From assembly GCA_029953675.1 (NCBI GenBank), contig JAMWBK010000012.1, forward strand, positions 558,001-622,000: DNA of 64,000 nucleotides. Reading direction: 5' to 3'. Shown piece after piece: positions 29,179-39,080 of the stretch. The notes under the pieces were generated by a model. The model searched no databases. It was not told the origin of the DNA and saw nothing but the letters and a program-made list of their open reading frames with translations. Numbering within the stretch: the stretch's first letter is position 1; each line of letters opens with the position of its first letter. The position numbers and the translations under genes are program-made. The stretch is from Rhodosorus marinus (lineage: Eukaryota; Rhodophyta; Stylonematophyceae; Stylonematales; Stylonemataceae).

Positions 29179-32100
29179 GTCTTCCTCCTCCGCGTGCGTG
29201 TCGTCCCGGTTACCCCTGTTTACCAGTGACCGCTCAGCCTGGCATGAGCGTGTTCTCTCGTGGTTTTCGCACCTTGTCGCCTCCTACCCGGACGGTTCCC
29301 TTCCCCTTTGTCGTCAGAGCACGGCCGTACGGCTCCCTCGTCGACTTCATAAGCCCCTAGGATTGGTGTTGGATTTTCTCTGGCAGCAGGTCGCGGCGAA
29401 CCCTCACTGCTCTCTTCGCTGGGAACTCTTGTTCTTTTTTTTCCCCGCCTCGTGCTCACCTCCTCTACCGTCCCCCTCAACCCACATCCTCGCCGGGTCC
29501 ACCCTCGCCGAAAACTGCAAATGTTCCTTTCCGGCGACTTTGAGGACCTCGAACGTCTTTATTTCGCTTCTCTCTCTTCCTTTTCTCCTAGTGCTCCCTC
29601 AGCTTTTAGGTCTTCTCGACAGAATCGGGCGCGTCACGCGGTGGCAGGCGGTGATCTGCGGCGGGCAGCCGGGATCCTCCAGCAGCGGCAACCTGTGGTT
29701 CCATACTCCAATGATCTTTCTTCACCGCTCCGTTTGCTCTTTCCCTCGGAAGGCTCCCCTTGGGACTCCTCGTTTGAATCAGTGTTGGAAGAGTACCGCG
29801 CCGCGCCACATCCCAGTGCGCGGTTAGTGGTCAATCTGGAGGCGGTGCGTGAGTTGGTTCATGATGCTCCGAAGGGCCGTTCCCCAGGGCCCTCGGGGCT
29901 GCGGGTGGAATATCTCCGTTTCTTAAGTGATGAAGGTTTGAAGGCGTTGGCGTGGGTGGTCGAAGCGCTTGTGAATGGTGATCCCCTGTGTGAGTGTGCG
30001 TGGTTCTTGGTCGGGCGTTCGCAGTTGTGTCTGCTTTCGAAGCCCGGCCACACGGCCTCGAGCCCTGCTATTCGCCCTATTGGCCTGGTTGAGGTGGTCC
30101 GCAAATTGGCGGCGCGATGGTTAGTGAAAATCCTGGTTCCCGAATCCCGCCGTTTCTTTGGGCACGTGCAGTTAGGCGTGGGCTATGGTGGTGGCTGTGA
30201 GTTGTTGTCTGTTTTACTCCGTTCGGAAATGGCGTACTCCCCAGATTCTGGGCTCCTCTCTGTAGATTTTACCAATGCGTTCAACCGCGTCTCTCGTCCG
30301 GCTCTCATGCACGTGGTGCGCGAAGTCTTCCCTGTAGGCTTTCCCTTTGTTAGTAGACTTTATTCTCCGCTTGGTCGTGGGGCTACATATGACACCCTTG
30401 GCGCTTCCTCACACACGTTTGCGGCGCGCACAGGGGTACAACAGGGTGATCCCTTGTCCCCTTTCCTACATGCCTGTGGACTACAACTCGTCTTGCTTCG
30501 TCTTCGCTCCGAATTCCCGCAGGTTCGTACAGTTGCATACCACGACGACGTGTGCCTCCTGGGGCCCCTTGATACTCTAGCACTCGCTTATGATCGTCTC
30601 CGCTCCTTGGCTTCGCGGGTTGACCTGGAGGTTAATCATCACAAATCGTTCTACTGGGGAGGTGTAGCTGCACAAGAGCAGCAGGTACCTGCGTCGTTCC
30701 AGGATATTTGGAGACCGGATGGTTTTGTCCACTTAGGCATCCCCTACGGGTCGCCGTCCTTCGTTGAAGGCGAGTTGCTGCAGCTCCTCGGTAAGCACAG
30801 ACAGCTGGTTGCAGAGCTTCGACGGCTACCTCCGGGCTTTCTCCAGTGCTCGTTGTTGCTGTTTCGGTATTGTTGCAGTCAGCGGTTAACCTATTGGCTT
30901 CGCTCACTTCCAACTCATTGGGGCCGGTGGTTGGCCACTCGTGCGGATGCTGAAAGTTTCCGTGACCTGGGGTATTTTCTCGATGAAGAGCTGAGCGCTC
31001 TGCCGCGACCCACCTGTGATGTTGTGCGCGCCCAGGTAGGCCTCCCATTGCGATTGGGGGGACTGGGCCTCTGCAATCGTGTTGTGGTCCAACCTGCAGC
31101 TGCAGTAGGGGCCTGGGGAACCGCACTTCCCACTTTGAGCAGCTTGGGTATCTCGAAGTTCCGCAATTTGATGGCGAGCCTCTCGCGGGGTGTCTTGCTT
31201 CCCAGCGTACCGGAAAGCGCCCAAGACTTGTTTCTGGAGCTCCAAACCGCCCTGAATTCCTGTACTAGTCTCCCTGAAACCGTTCAACCCCGTCTTCCTG
31301 ACTGGCGAGCTGTATTTGACCGCTCTCGAGGCTCCGCCCCGGGGATTCGTCCTGCGCCTGAACCTGTTCTAGGGGAGATTGACCCAGTGGTTGCCGCAGA
31401 AGAAGAAGTTCCAGTTGATGCTCCTGATGATTCCCAGCGCGCTGGGAGCCGAGCTCAAGCACGCACGGATGCGCTGCAAAATATCCTTTCTTGGGACTTG
31501 CACCGTGCTGCATATGGCCGACTCCTCGCGCAGATGGTCTCATCTTCTCGCGCTCGCGCCCGCCTACGTAGTCTTGGAGGGGTTATTAGCTCTCAGTGGC
31601 TCATGACCGTACCAGCCTTTCCGCCACTCACACTGTCGGATTTCGAAGTGCGTACTTCACTGCGCTTATACCTCGGCTTACATCAGCCCCCTTGGCCGTA
31701 CGAGATGGGTTCGTCGTGCCCTCTCTGCTCTCAGACTGAAGACAACGCAGATTTTGGCGCCCACCTGCTCGCTAGTTGCCCGGCGGTGAAAGGTGCTCGA
31801 ACCCGCCGCCACACACGGATCTTGAACCTGTTATACCGGGAACTTCGGCCTATAGTCCGGCAAGCCGGTCTGGAAATCGAACGTGAGAAACCTTTACCCG
31901 TCGCGGACTTTCAAAATGATGAACGCCGTGTAGCCGACCTGGTGATCACCTGTGACGACAGCCGCCGTACCACATACGTTGATCTTGCTGTTCCTAACCC
32001 TCAAGCTAGTCGTTATCTCCCGGCGGCGGGGGAGCGCCGTGGATCTGCCGCCGCCAGCATGAGACGCCGCAAAGAGATCAAATACGCGGGGGCTTTGTCT

Positions 32101-32316
32101 TCCCCTGGTGTTCGTGCTTCGGCACTAGCACATCGCTTGGTACCCCTGATCATTGAGTGCTTTGGGTTCATGGACTCTGTTGGTTCTCGCTGGCTTCGGG
32201 AGTTGTTCCGCGAACGCCCTGACCGTCTTCAATCGTTGTTTACCCGCTTAAGTTTCCTGCTGTGGCGCATGAATGCCGCTTTGATGTTGGAGGCGCGAGT
32301 ACTTCGCCGCGCTTAG
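29171..32316 (+). CDS. LINE-A ORF2: reverse transcriptase with C-terminal restriction-like endonuclease, frame change at a T8 run
   Basis: The ATG at 29171 overlaps the ORF1 stop. This frame is open past T8 at 29435-29442. A -1 step there enters a long frame open from about 29452 to the stop at 32314-32316 (954 residues, numbered here). RT: DAPKGRSPGPSGLRVEYL near 138, RPIGLVEVVRKL near 208, motif A SVDFTNAF (Asp272), motif B GVQQGDPLSP (328), motif C AYHDDV (Asp365, Asp366). C-terminal: CPLC..H..C knuckle (Cys756, Cys759, His771, Cys776) and endonuclease motif RVADLVIT ... YVDLAV (Asp829, Asp844) with Lys874/877. If no frameshift occurs, the protein could start at the ATG at 29521 with the RT intact. 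Whether T8 is a defect or a programmed site is unresolved. Confidence 0.88.
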
Positions 32317-32325
32317 TCTTTTTTT

Positions 32326-32370
32326 CCCCTCGGGGTTTTTTTTTTCAGCCTCCGATTAAACCATTCGTTC
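32326..32370 (+). other. LINE-A 3' terminal recognition region
   Basis: CCCCTCGGGG can form a 3-4 bp hairpin between T7 and T10, followed by CAGCCTCCGATTAAACC and ATTC/GTTC repeats. The last 14-20 bases alone are found as nano-insertions at 7056 and 42562, so they mark the end used for priming. Different copies end in one to three ATTC/GTTC units, suggesting slippage at initiation. Confidence 0.65.
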
Positions 32371-32377
32371 GATGAAT

Positions 32378-33066
32378 AGTGTGAATCTTAATACATCGAG
32401 AATCGCTCAATGAAGATGATTGGAAGTAGGTCGCAATAAGTGAAAATATTGGGTAAGTGATTGTGAAAAGTAAGAAAAATTTCTGAAAACGCAGTATCTC
32501 TCTTTTTTGTTTTGGTTCAGTTTCGGGGGGAGTCCCGAAGCTATAGTTGAGCGCCGTAAAGGAGACGAAAACATGGAGGGTGTTTTAACAACCACACACA
32601 CACAGTCAAAGGATGATGAAAGACAGGAATGATGATGATGATGAATACGAGATTGCGATCAGATGGCCAGTTGTACGCGTCCTAGATGTGAACGTTTTCC
32701 CCAAGCAACTTTGAAGAAGACGAAGCAACCGTCTTGCTCAGCAAGAGGAGAGGTCAAGAAGGATTATAAATTAGACTTGAAATTATTCAGGTAAACCTAG
32801 ACCAATATTTTGTGAAGGGCAGTGTTGGAACTCCATATGGGATCTCGGCATCTCATACAGGCTAGGGCGGGTGATTTAGATTAGAATCAGTTACTGCTAT
32901 ATCTAATATTGACGGAGGGTATAGCGCGTGCAGGGGATGGGATCAAAGGGGTCAACCTGTTCTGTTACAGCTTTGTCAAAACTTGGTAGTGTTCAGGAGA
33001 TAATTCAAGGCTCCATCAATCTATCCCTTATTATCAGATAATTAATTTCGAAACTGGAAATATACT
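32378..33066. other. Spacer and 3' flank of the coiled-coil gene
   Basis: No gene supported. It contains ACACACACAC near 32590 and GATGATGATGATG near 32630 as small simple repeats. Confidence 0.35.
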
Positions 33067-34260
33067 CTACTGGTAACGTTTCTTCAAAACACACTTAGCC
33101 AAGCCTCTCCTGAATTCGGTGACAAACTCTAGCAGTCTTGCTCTGGAAACTCTGTGGCGAAGTTTCTCGTTCAGTGCCTCAAGTTGCTCGTCTACTTCGG
33201 CCTTGTCCAATGCAATTTGGGACTCGATGTCGTCCATGCGGGCGGTTATTCCGGAGATATCATCTACGCTCTGGGATTGTAGATCCACAATCGCGAGAAT
33301 TTCGGCGTCTATTCTTGCAATGTCACTCGAAGAGTCGAGCTTCGATGTTAACCTCGCATCCAATTCACTAATAAGCTCCTCCACTTCCACGAGGGACGTC
33401 TTGCCGTTCAAAGCGGTCTCCAGGTCGGTCAATTTTTGCCCTAGCTCCGCCTTCAGGCTTGCGATCACCTCATCAGTATCTGCCCGTGCTGCAGCAACCT
33501 CCGATGAGATCTTGAACTCAAGCCCGGATTCTACACCGTTAATCAGTTCAATCAGAGCGGTCTCCAGGTCAGTCAAGCCCTGACCTAGCTGATCAACATT
33601 TTGGTCTAGCTTCGCGTCCAGGGTTCCGACCAACCCAATAGTATTATCGTTTGCTGCTGCAATCTCCTGCGAGATCTTGTCTTCGAGTCTAGCTTCTACC
33701 TCGGTAATAGTTTGGCCCGTAGCGGCGTTCAGGTCTGTGACGTCTTGTTCTATTTCATCAATTCTTTGGTTTAGCTGTACCTCCAGACCATCGACCAATG
33801 CACCAGCGTGTGCCTTTGCCTCATCCAGGTTTTGAAGAATAGCAGCGGTTGTAAAGGTTACAAGAGTCGTAAGCTGCGCCTCGAGGCTATCGACGCGTGC
33901 AATTGTCGCGTTCAGTTCGGACTCCAAGTGTACGTTGGTTGCATTAAGCTCCGACAACAGGGAATTCTGGCTCTGGACGGTTTGGTTCAAAACTGTGATT
34001 AATGCGGCATTTTGCGCAATCACAACTGTGAGTTCGGTTAAGGACACACGGGACGAAATATCCAATTGGGGACGATAAACGCCGTCAAGATCCTGGTCAT
34101 CGCTACTCCCAGCCCAGGGCAGGTTAGACTCCAATGTTCCGTCCACCGAACGTATCGTGAAATGCTCATCTTGCAGTTGGGTGGACTGACCGAGAACCGC
34201 ATCGCAACCAAACAGAATCGCGAACAATACCACAACCCTAAACAAACCCTTTGCTTCCAT
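33067..34260 (-). CDS. Secreted coiled-coil protein
   Basis: The 397-residue product starts at an ATG at 34258-34260. Residues 1-24 form a signal peptide (MEAKGLFRVVVLFAILFGCD). From about residue 70 nearly the whole chain is heptad-like and rich in Leu, Asp, Glu and Ala. Related segments recur inside it: LDQNVDQLGQGLTDLETALI and LKAELGQKLTDLETALN, about 50 residues apart. Cys is almost absent, unlike the other secreted proteins here. It ends with a basic tail (RRGLAKCVLKKRYQ). A homo-oligomeric extracellular or vacuolar structural role is plausible. I do not recognise a named family, and coiled coils score against many unrelated proteins. Confidence 0.88.
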   Translation of the reverse strand: MEAKGLFRVVVLFAILFGCDAVLGQSTQLQDEHFTIRSVDGTLESNLPWAGSSDDQDLDGVYRPQLDISSRVSLTELTVVIAQNAALITVLNQTVQSQNSLLSELNATNVHLESELNATIARVDSLEAQLTTLVTFTTAAILQNLDEAKAHAGALVDGLEVQLNQRIDEIEQDVTDLNAATGQTITEVEARLEDKISQEIAAANDNTIGLVGTLDAKLDQNVDQLGQGLTDLETALIELINGVESGLEFKISSEVAAARADTDEVIASLKAELGQKLTDLETALNGKTSLVEVEELISELDARLTSKLDSSSDIARIDAEILAIVDLQSQSVDDISGITARMDDIESQIALDKAEVDEQLEALNEKLRHRVSRARLLEFVTEFRRGLAKCVLKKRYQ

Positions 34261-34597
34261 TTTCCTCTACCGCCCTCCTCACTCTTGTTCCGGTGACTTC
34301 CCTCCTTTTACAATTCCAGATCGATAAAAATCAGCGCTCCATTGCCCACCTTCCTTGCCTTGCAAAGCATACCGGACATCCTTTGCGATGTACTTGTAGT
34401 CTGCGACATACCCCGCGGCTACACTGCCTCAAGCAACTTCTAGTCCAAACACTTAGGTTTAATTTTCTACGAAAATTCTTACGAAGGAGAGCCATTTTTT
34501 ATTGATTCAATGGTGGTTTTACTAACCACTGGATTCAATGCGTTCAACCACTTCTGGATCCGCGAACTGTTCCGTACGCGCCAATCTAGTGGCGCAC
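34261..34597. other. 5' flank of the coiled-coil gene
   Basis: On the minus strand a TGTAAAAGG word near 34300-34315 lies about 50 bp before the ATG, closer than the TATA boxes of other genes, so it is not called. Nothing else was seen. Confidence 0.3.
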
Positions 34598-34623
34598 CAG
34601 CCTCCGATTAAACCATTCGTTCG
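34598..34623 (+). mobile_element. LINE-A 3'-end fragment (26 bp)
   Basis: CAGCCTCCGATTAAACCATT followed by CGTTCG is identical to the LINE-A terminus. No flanking duplication was found, so this may be a nano-insertion with a lost flank or a deletion remnant. Confidence 0.75.
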
Positions 34624-34974
34624 ACTCTCGTGGTGGTTCGGTTCCAATCAGATGCCCAAGTGGCACGGTAGGAATACGCAAGAACGATTATCGTTGGAGG
34701 GTACAAGATTTTCCACCTTTTTCTCTCATTGGGTCGGAGAGTACAAGCTTACACTTTGCAGTACGCACCGTGGGTTTTTCGAGCGAAACGAGAAAGCTTT
34801 TTTGATTTTTTCCGGGTCTGTCTTTGCCCTGCATCTCAGATTCTTATAATACAGACCACCACTCCACTCTAGCAGAGCTGCATACTACCCCCTTTTCTAC
34901 GTTAGCTATGCACGCAACGGTCTGCTAAATGACATAAACTTATCCTGCAGTGGATACGTTTTATCTCTTTGCAA

Positions 34975-35035
34975 ATGTGTTTACTCGGAGACTGAAAACA
35001 AAAAAACACGGGAGGGTACAAAAAGACTACCGAAG
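34975..35035 (-). mobile_element. LINE-A relative, minus-strand 3'-end fragment
   Basis: GTTTACTCGGAGACTGAAAA, ACACGGGAGGGTACAAAAAG and ACTAC follow the reverse of the LINE-A 3' UTR with substitutions. Confidence 0.55.
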
Positions 35036-36286
35036 CCGAGATCACGCAACCCGCGACCACCCCAACTCCCCCCGTCCCCCACCCTCTCAACATCAAAGCC
35101 CGTGTGCGTTCACCACACACAGGGAAACTCAAAACTGCGTAAAAACGACAGAGGGGTGACAGTCGGCGGAGAATACCGAGTACCCGCCGCAACGACTGGC
35201 CACCCCCACACACCATGAGACGAACATGACAGAGAAAATCATGCTCGCTAGAGTTTGAATATGTTAAAAATATTCTCTTTCTCCCGAAAGAGAATATTTT
35301 TAAAAAACTGAAAAATTCAGGTTTTTAGAACACATCGGGTAGTCGCAGTTTTGAATGCAATTGTTACCGCTACTGGGGAAAAAAAAACAAAATTTCATTA
35401 AAAAAAGGATGAAATTTACTGGTAGTGAAAACCGTTAAGAAAGAGCGGACATTTCGTCAAGCGCCCAGAAGATCTTGTGAATTTTCTTACTGATTTCTTT
35501 GTCATGTTCCCTCTCATGCCGTGCGGGTGGTGGTGGTTGTAGTTGTGGCATAGTGCAATATCTCATTGTGTTGCATCGAAGCAAGTTTCAGAGCTGGCTG
35601 GTCAGGATCTTGGTTAGCCCCAGACCAACTAAGCCTTTGCTCTTGGAGCGTAGCTACATTATACAATTGATAAATGAATTCTATTTCGTGTGGTACGCTA
35701 GGGTGCGGTCCGCAATAATTCCCTTTGTCACTTGGAAACACAAGCATATACGATTTTTGCCTGGGATCCGGCAATTGTTGCAGGGCAATACGAAAAGCCA
35801 CGCCATCCAAGGACAGCAACCTTGAGGTGAGTGAAAAACTAGTTCCATTTCTGAGAATTGCCCAATTTCGGAATTGGTTGCTTCTGGAAGTTTTCTACGA
35901 ACAGATCTTTTCCGAATGCAGAGCTTTTTCACTGCGCCCTCCAGGAAACTCATCATTCGTCACCTTCGCTGGTCATCGACGGAATGTGCACGTCGATATC
36001 CAACACCGCACAGGAGTTGACAAGCATAGAAGTGCACGTGGACATCTAGGCACACGCATGAGCTGAGAAGGCTATGGAGGAGATGGAATCCTTCAAGTCA
36101 AAAAGGATCCCTTCCTCGAATGCCTCAGAGAACGATTTCCCCTCACTAGTCCTGGTTCTTACTTCCCTTCCTTCTGATCTTCATGACAGCAGCGGGCACT
36201 CGGCATGCAGGGTGGCCTTAAATGTTTTAAAAAATATCAGCCCTCCCCCGTAGTGGCTCGCCCGCAACGCTTTTGTCTCATATTTC
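35036..36286. other. Gene-free spacer with a perfect hairpin
   Basis: Apart from the hairpin at 35264-35303, I see no supported feature. Frames of 60-113 codons over 35499-36066 on both strands lack signals, domains and promoters. Confidence 0.35.
35264..35303. repeat. Perfect 18-bp inverted repeat with 4-nt loop
   Basis: TTAAAAATATTCTCTTTC (35264-35281) and GAAAGAGAATATTTTTAA (35286-35303) are exact complements around TCCC. The type is similar to the 26-bp hairpin at 15056. Confidence 0.9.
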
Positions 36287-36408
36287 ATTATATCTTTCAA
36301 GGCGAATCCTATCAAAACAGTAACCCCCCTATTATATCTTTCTAATCGAATCCTATCAAAACCGTAAACCCCCAATCATATCTTCCTAGGAGAATCCTAT
36401 CAAAACCT
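36287..36408. repeat. 44-bp tandem repeat, 2.75 copies
   Basis: Units start at 36287, 36331 and 36375, each with TATATCTT, GAATCCTATCAAAAC and (in the first two) a C-run. Copies differ at a few positions. Confidence 0.85.
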
Positions 36409-37063
36409 ATTTTCTATGCAATCGCTGGTTTGTTTTTTATCGTTAAATTGAATGTGTTTTAATATCCAACTTGATGTCGAGACTTTCTTTTTTTCAAGGA
36501 AAAACCTCAGTTTTTTTGCAAGGTTTTCCTCATTTTTATTTTTATTTTTATTACGAGATTGGCACGTGCTTGGCGGATCAGTTCACACGACTTACTCCAC
36601 GAGGCGGGTACGAAACTCACGGCGTTCTACGATTTATTCCGAGCCTAACTACCCTGAGAGACGAGAAACAAGCAGATGATGACGCGCGTCCAACAAGAAG
36701 GAAGATATCGCAAGACCAACCCCTCCCAGGTACAAACTAATGAATGTGCTTCCAGCAACAATGCGAAGCCGAAAAGTTTTCTTGGTTAGATTGATGTAGG
36801 TCGGGTAAGACACACATGTATTCGTCGATCCCCTTTGAGTCGATGAGGGTGGTAGACCTCCACCAGGATTCCATTCAGACGTTACCACGAATCCAAGCAA
36901 TTCACCATCTTTGACGTGTTTTGGAATGCGTCGAATTAAACGTGGACTCCAGGGGCAGCTACTCCAGATCCACGGAATCCTCAAAATAAGTTTGATATAA
37001 GTTCATTAGACGAACCATGTCCTTCCTCCACCGGTTTCAACCAATTGCTATCTGTAGTTCCTG
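36409..37063. other. Gene-free spacer
   Basis: No supported feature; TTTTTATTTTTATTTTTATT near 36533-36552 is low complexity. Confidence 0.3.
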
Positions 37064-37069
37064 AGTGAA

Positions 37070-37415
37070 ACGACGGTATACTGAGAGTATCGCCAGCCTG
37101 CCTCGCGCTGAGGGTCGCTCCCACCGGTTCCAACCTTTCATTGTGGAAAGCTTTGGTCACGTGAAGAAGTCGGGTTTGGAGTGGTTGCGGAAATGTTTCA
37201 CTGAGCATCCTGTTGAATACTTAGAACTTTTGCGGCGCTTAAGTGTCTCTCTGTGGCGACATTCGAGCAGCATGCTTGCCGAGGCGCGCCATCGGCGCCT
37301 GGGTTTGGCACGCTTCCCTACCTAGTTCTTAGTGCTAGTAAAGTCCAGTTCTTAGTTCCTTTTCACGGTTTGCAGCGCTGTAGGCTATGCTAGTAAAGTC
37401 CAGTCCAATAAAGCC
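37070..37415 (+). mobile_element. LINE-B2, short 5'-truncated copy carrying a nano-insertion
   Basis: It covers the ORF2 C-terminus (MKRRYTESIASLPRAEGRSH and FGHVKKSGLEWL) to the stop and the 3' UTR, ending in AATAAAGCC. AGTGAA at 37064-37069 and 37416-37421 is a possible short target duplication. The 3' UTR is interrupted at 37333 by a LINE-B1 nano-insertion, so that insertion is younger. Confidence 0.85.
37324..37355 (+). mobile_element. LINE-B nano-insertion (14 bp) with 9-bp target duplication
   Basis: AGTTCTTAG at 37324-37332 and 37347-37355 flanks TGCTAGTAAAGTCC, the last 14 bases of LINE-B1. Other B2 copies read CTAGTTCTTAGTTCC here with a single AGTTCTTAG, so the empty site is visible at 17871. 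Confidence 0.93.
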
Positions 37416-37420
37416 AGTGA

Positions 37421-37480
37421 ATTGGTTTAATCGGAGGCTGAAAGAAGAGGCCCCCAGCTGGGAAAACAAAAGACTACTAT
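37421..37480 (-). mobile_element. LINE-A relative, minus-strand 3'-end fragment
   Basis: GAATTGGTTTAATCGGAGGC, TGAAAGAAGAGGCCCCCAGC and AAAAGACTACTATT follow the reverse of the LINE-A 3' end with changes in the hairpin block. Confidence 0.65.
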
Positions 37481-37659
37481 TTAGTGCATCTCCACCTCCA
37501 TCGTGATTGCAAACATGAGTTCTCAACACAAATGCAAAGGGGGGATATTGTATAGTATATAATTATTAAAACAATTCAGTACAATAATCGAATCACCCAA
37601 GAAAAGCACAACCCGACCAGATGAACACCCCCGCCGCGCCCCAACAAGAACGGATATAC

Positions 37660-38507
37660 CCGGGTTTACCACAAGGGTTTTTGCACTCTAATCGCCTTTT
37701 CTTCTTCCAGGACTCTGGGAGTTGTATTGACGGTTGTGGTTGTCACTTTCTGGGTTCGTGTGGCGTGTGAATAGGTCATCGTACGAAACGTCACACCCGT
37801 CTGAAACCCGGCTGAAGTTCATCCTGGGCGAACATTTCACCAGGGTTGGTCACAAGGTTGAAGTTGAATCGGAAATACCCCGATCAGCCTCCGCCATCGC
37901 GTCCCCTCACCCTTTGCTCCACGGATCTCCTGGTATCGGACGCAGCCGCCACACGCTCAGAATGTGTGGACCTCGCTTTCAAATGCCCTGTGTCAAGTAC
38001 CTAACCCCCCCTTGACGCTCTCGCCGGGGACGGGGTGGGCAGCTTCTGTACTAAGCCGACTGAAGGAACGACGGTACGCCGAGAGCATGGCCTGTATCCC
38101 CTGAGAAGAGGGCCTTGTCACAGGTTCCAGCCTTTCACTGTGGTAAGCTTTCGGCATTGCAGGTTCGATGTGGAGTGCTTTGGGCATCTGGAAAAGTCCA
38201 GCTTGGACTGGCTGCAGAACGTATTAGGGTCCTGTTAAATATCTATGACTACTAAGCCGTTTAATGGCCGCTCTGGGGCGATATTCTAGCAGTATGCTCG
38301 TCATGTAGCGCCTGGGCTTGCACGCTTTTAGACTTAGTTCCGTGGAAGTATGATACTGTTTGGACACTGTTTCCCATAGGGATCTGGGGGTCCTACTTAG
38401 CCTAGCCTATTTTGATTCTCTTACATATCCCTCGGTAGTTGGAGTAAACGGTACAAGTTGCTAGTTCCCCTTTACGCCCTGCTCAACGCTTCAGGCTATG
38501 CAGGTAA
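37660..38507 (+). mobile_element. Old LINE-B relative, decayed
   Basis: GGTTTACCACAAGG, CACTCTAATCG, GGTTGTCACTTTCTGGGTTC, GTCGTACGAAACGTCACACC-type words and a terminal CTGCTCAACGCTTCAGGCTA keep the LINE-B order. There are many indels and stops. It is clearly older than the other LINE-B copies. Confidence 0.8.
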
Positions 38508-38639
38508 CCACCAAAAACAAAACGCGAGAAATATTGACTGACCGCAGGTGGGCGCTGGGATATTGACTGAACTTGTATTGCAATCCTTGTAATTCTTGCA
38601 GATAACAAACAGAAATGTCAAAAACCTATCTATTCAGAC

Positions 38640-38850
38640 CGGTTCACCCTTTCTAGCTCATCCAATCAATCCTCGAATGATCGGATGAGCTGGAACACAT
38701 GACCTCAGCAACCTCACCAAGGCTCTCTCTGGAACACTCCCAGACCGTCAGACAGTCAGACGCAACTGCCCAGTACGCCCTGCGCGAGCGCATTAAAAAC
38801 TGTATTAATAACAAATAAGACAACCCCTACTGTCAGCCCTACGATGGTAA
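38640..38850. repeat. Dispersed repeat (type D), second copy
   Basis: It opens with a hairpin (CTCATCC ... GGATGAG) and then GAGCTGGAACACATGACCTC. It aligns with 40885-41100 and with the interrupted copy at 43940-44520. The hairpin stem differs in sequence from the other copies but is still paired. Confidence 0.6.
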
Positions 38851-39080
38851 ACCCACCACATTGACTTCCAATTTGTACCCTTCGCCGTCGAAGGGTTTGG
38901 ACGACTCGTGCAAGCGGCCCAAAACTTCATTACGGAAACTACTGCACATCTTGAGCACAAAGCGGACGCGCAAACGCTAATTCGCGTGGATATTAATCGA
39001 GAGCTATGGCGAGGCACGGCTCGCTTGGCGATCCATGCCATGCGCAAAGATAATCATGTTCGGACGCTGTTCCATCTGAA
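38850..39080 (+). pseudogene. C-terminal remnant of a third RLE-type LINE
   Basis: The frame reads FVPFAVEGFGRLVQAAQNFI then IRVDINRELWRGTARLAIHA. LINE-A (LVPLIIECFGFMDSVGSRWL ... LLWRMNAALM) and LINE-B (FQPFIVESFGHVDKSGLEWL ... SLWRYSSDM) keep the same pattern of P-F/L-I/V-E-x-F-G and L-W-R. No other part of this element is recognisable. Confidence 0.6.

Larger units (their letters stand above)
27787..32370 (+). mobile_element. LINE-A, full-length two-ORF RLE-type non-LTR retrotransposon
   Basis: GATGAAT at 27780-27786 and 32371-32377 flanks a 4.58-kb unit: 5' UTR (27787-28053), ORF1 (28054-29178), ORF2 (29171-32316) and a 3' UTR with a T-run, CCCCTCGGGG hairpin, T-run and GATTAAACCATTCGTTCG. 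There are no long terminal repeats and no apurinic-type endonuclease domain. The enzyme order (RT, CCHC knuckle, restriction-like endonuclease) is that of R2/NeSL/CRE-grade LINEs, but with a separate ORF1. Nearly identical truncated copies at 2543, 1657 and 44013 show recent activity. The 7-bp duplication is short, so the exact 5' end is the least certain point. Confidence 0.88.

Noticed and set aside
32319-32345. CCCCTCGGGG with T-runs as a bacterial-type terminator
   Set aside because: It is the LINE-A 3' UTR, repeated at every LINE-A copy in a eukaryotic context. A role in RT recognition is more likely.
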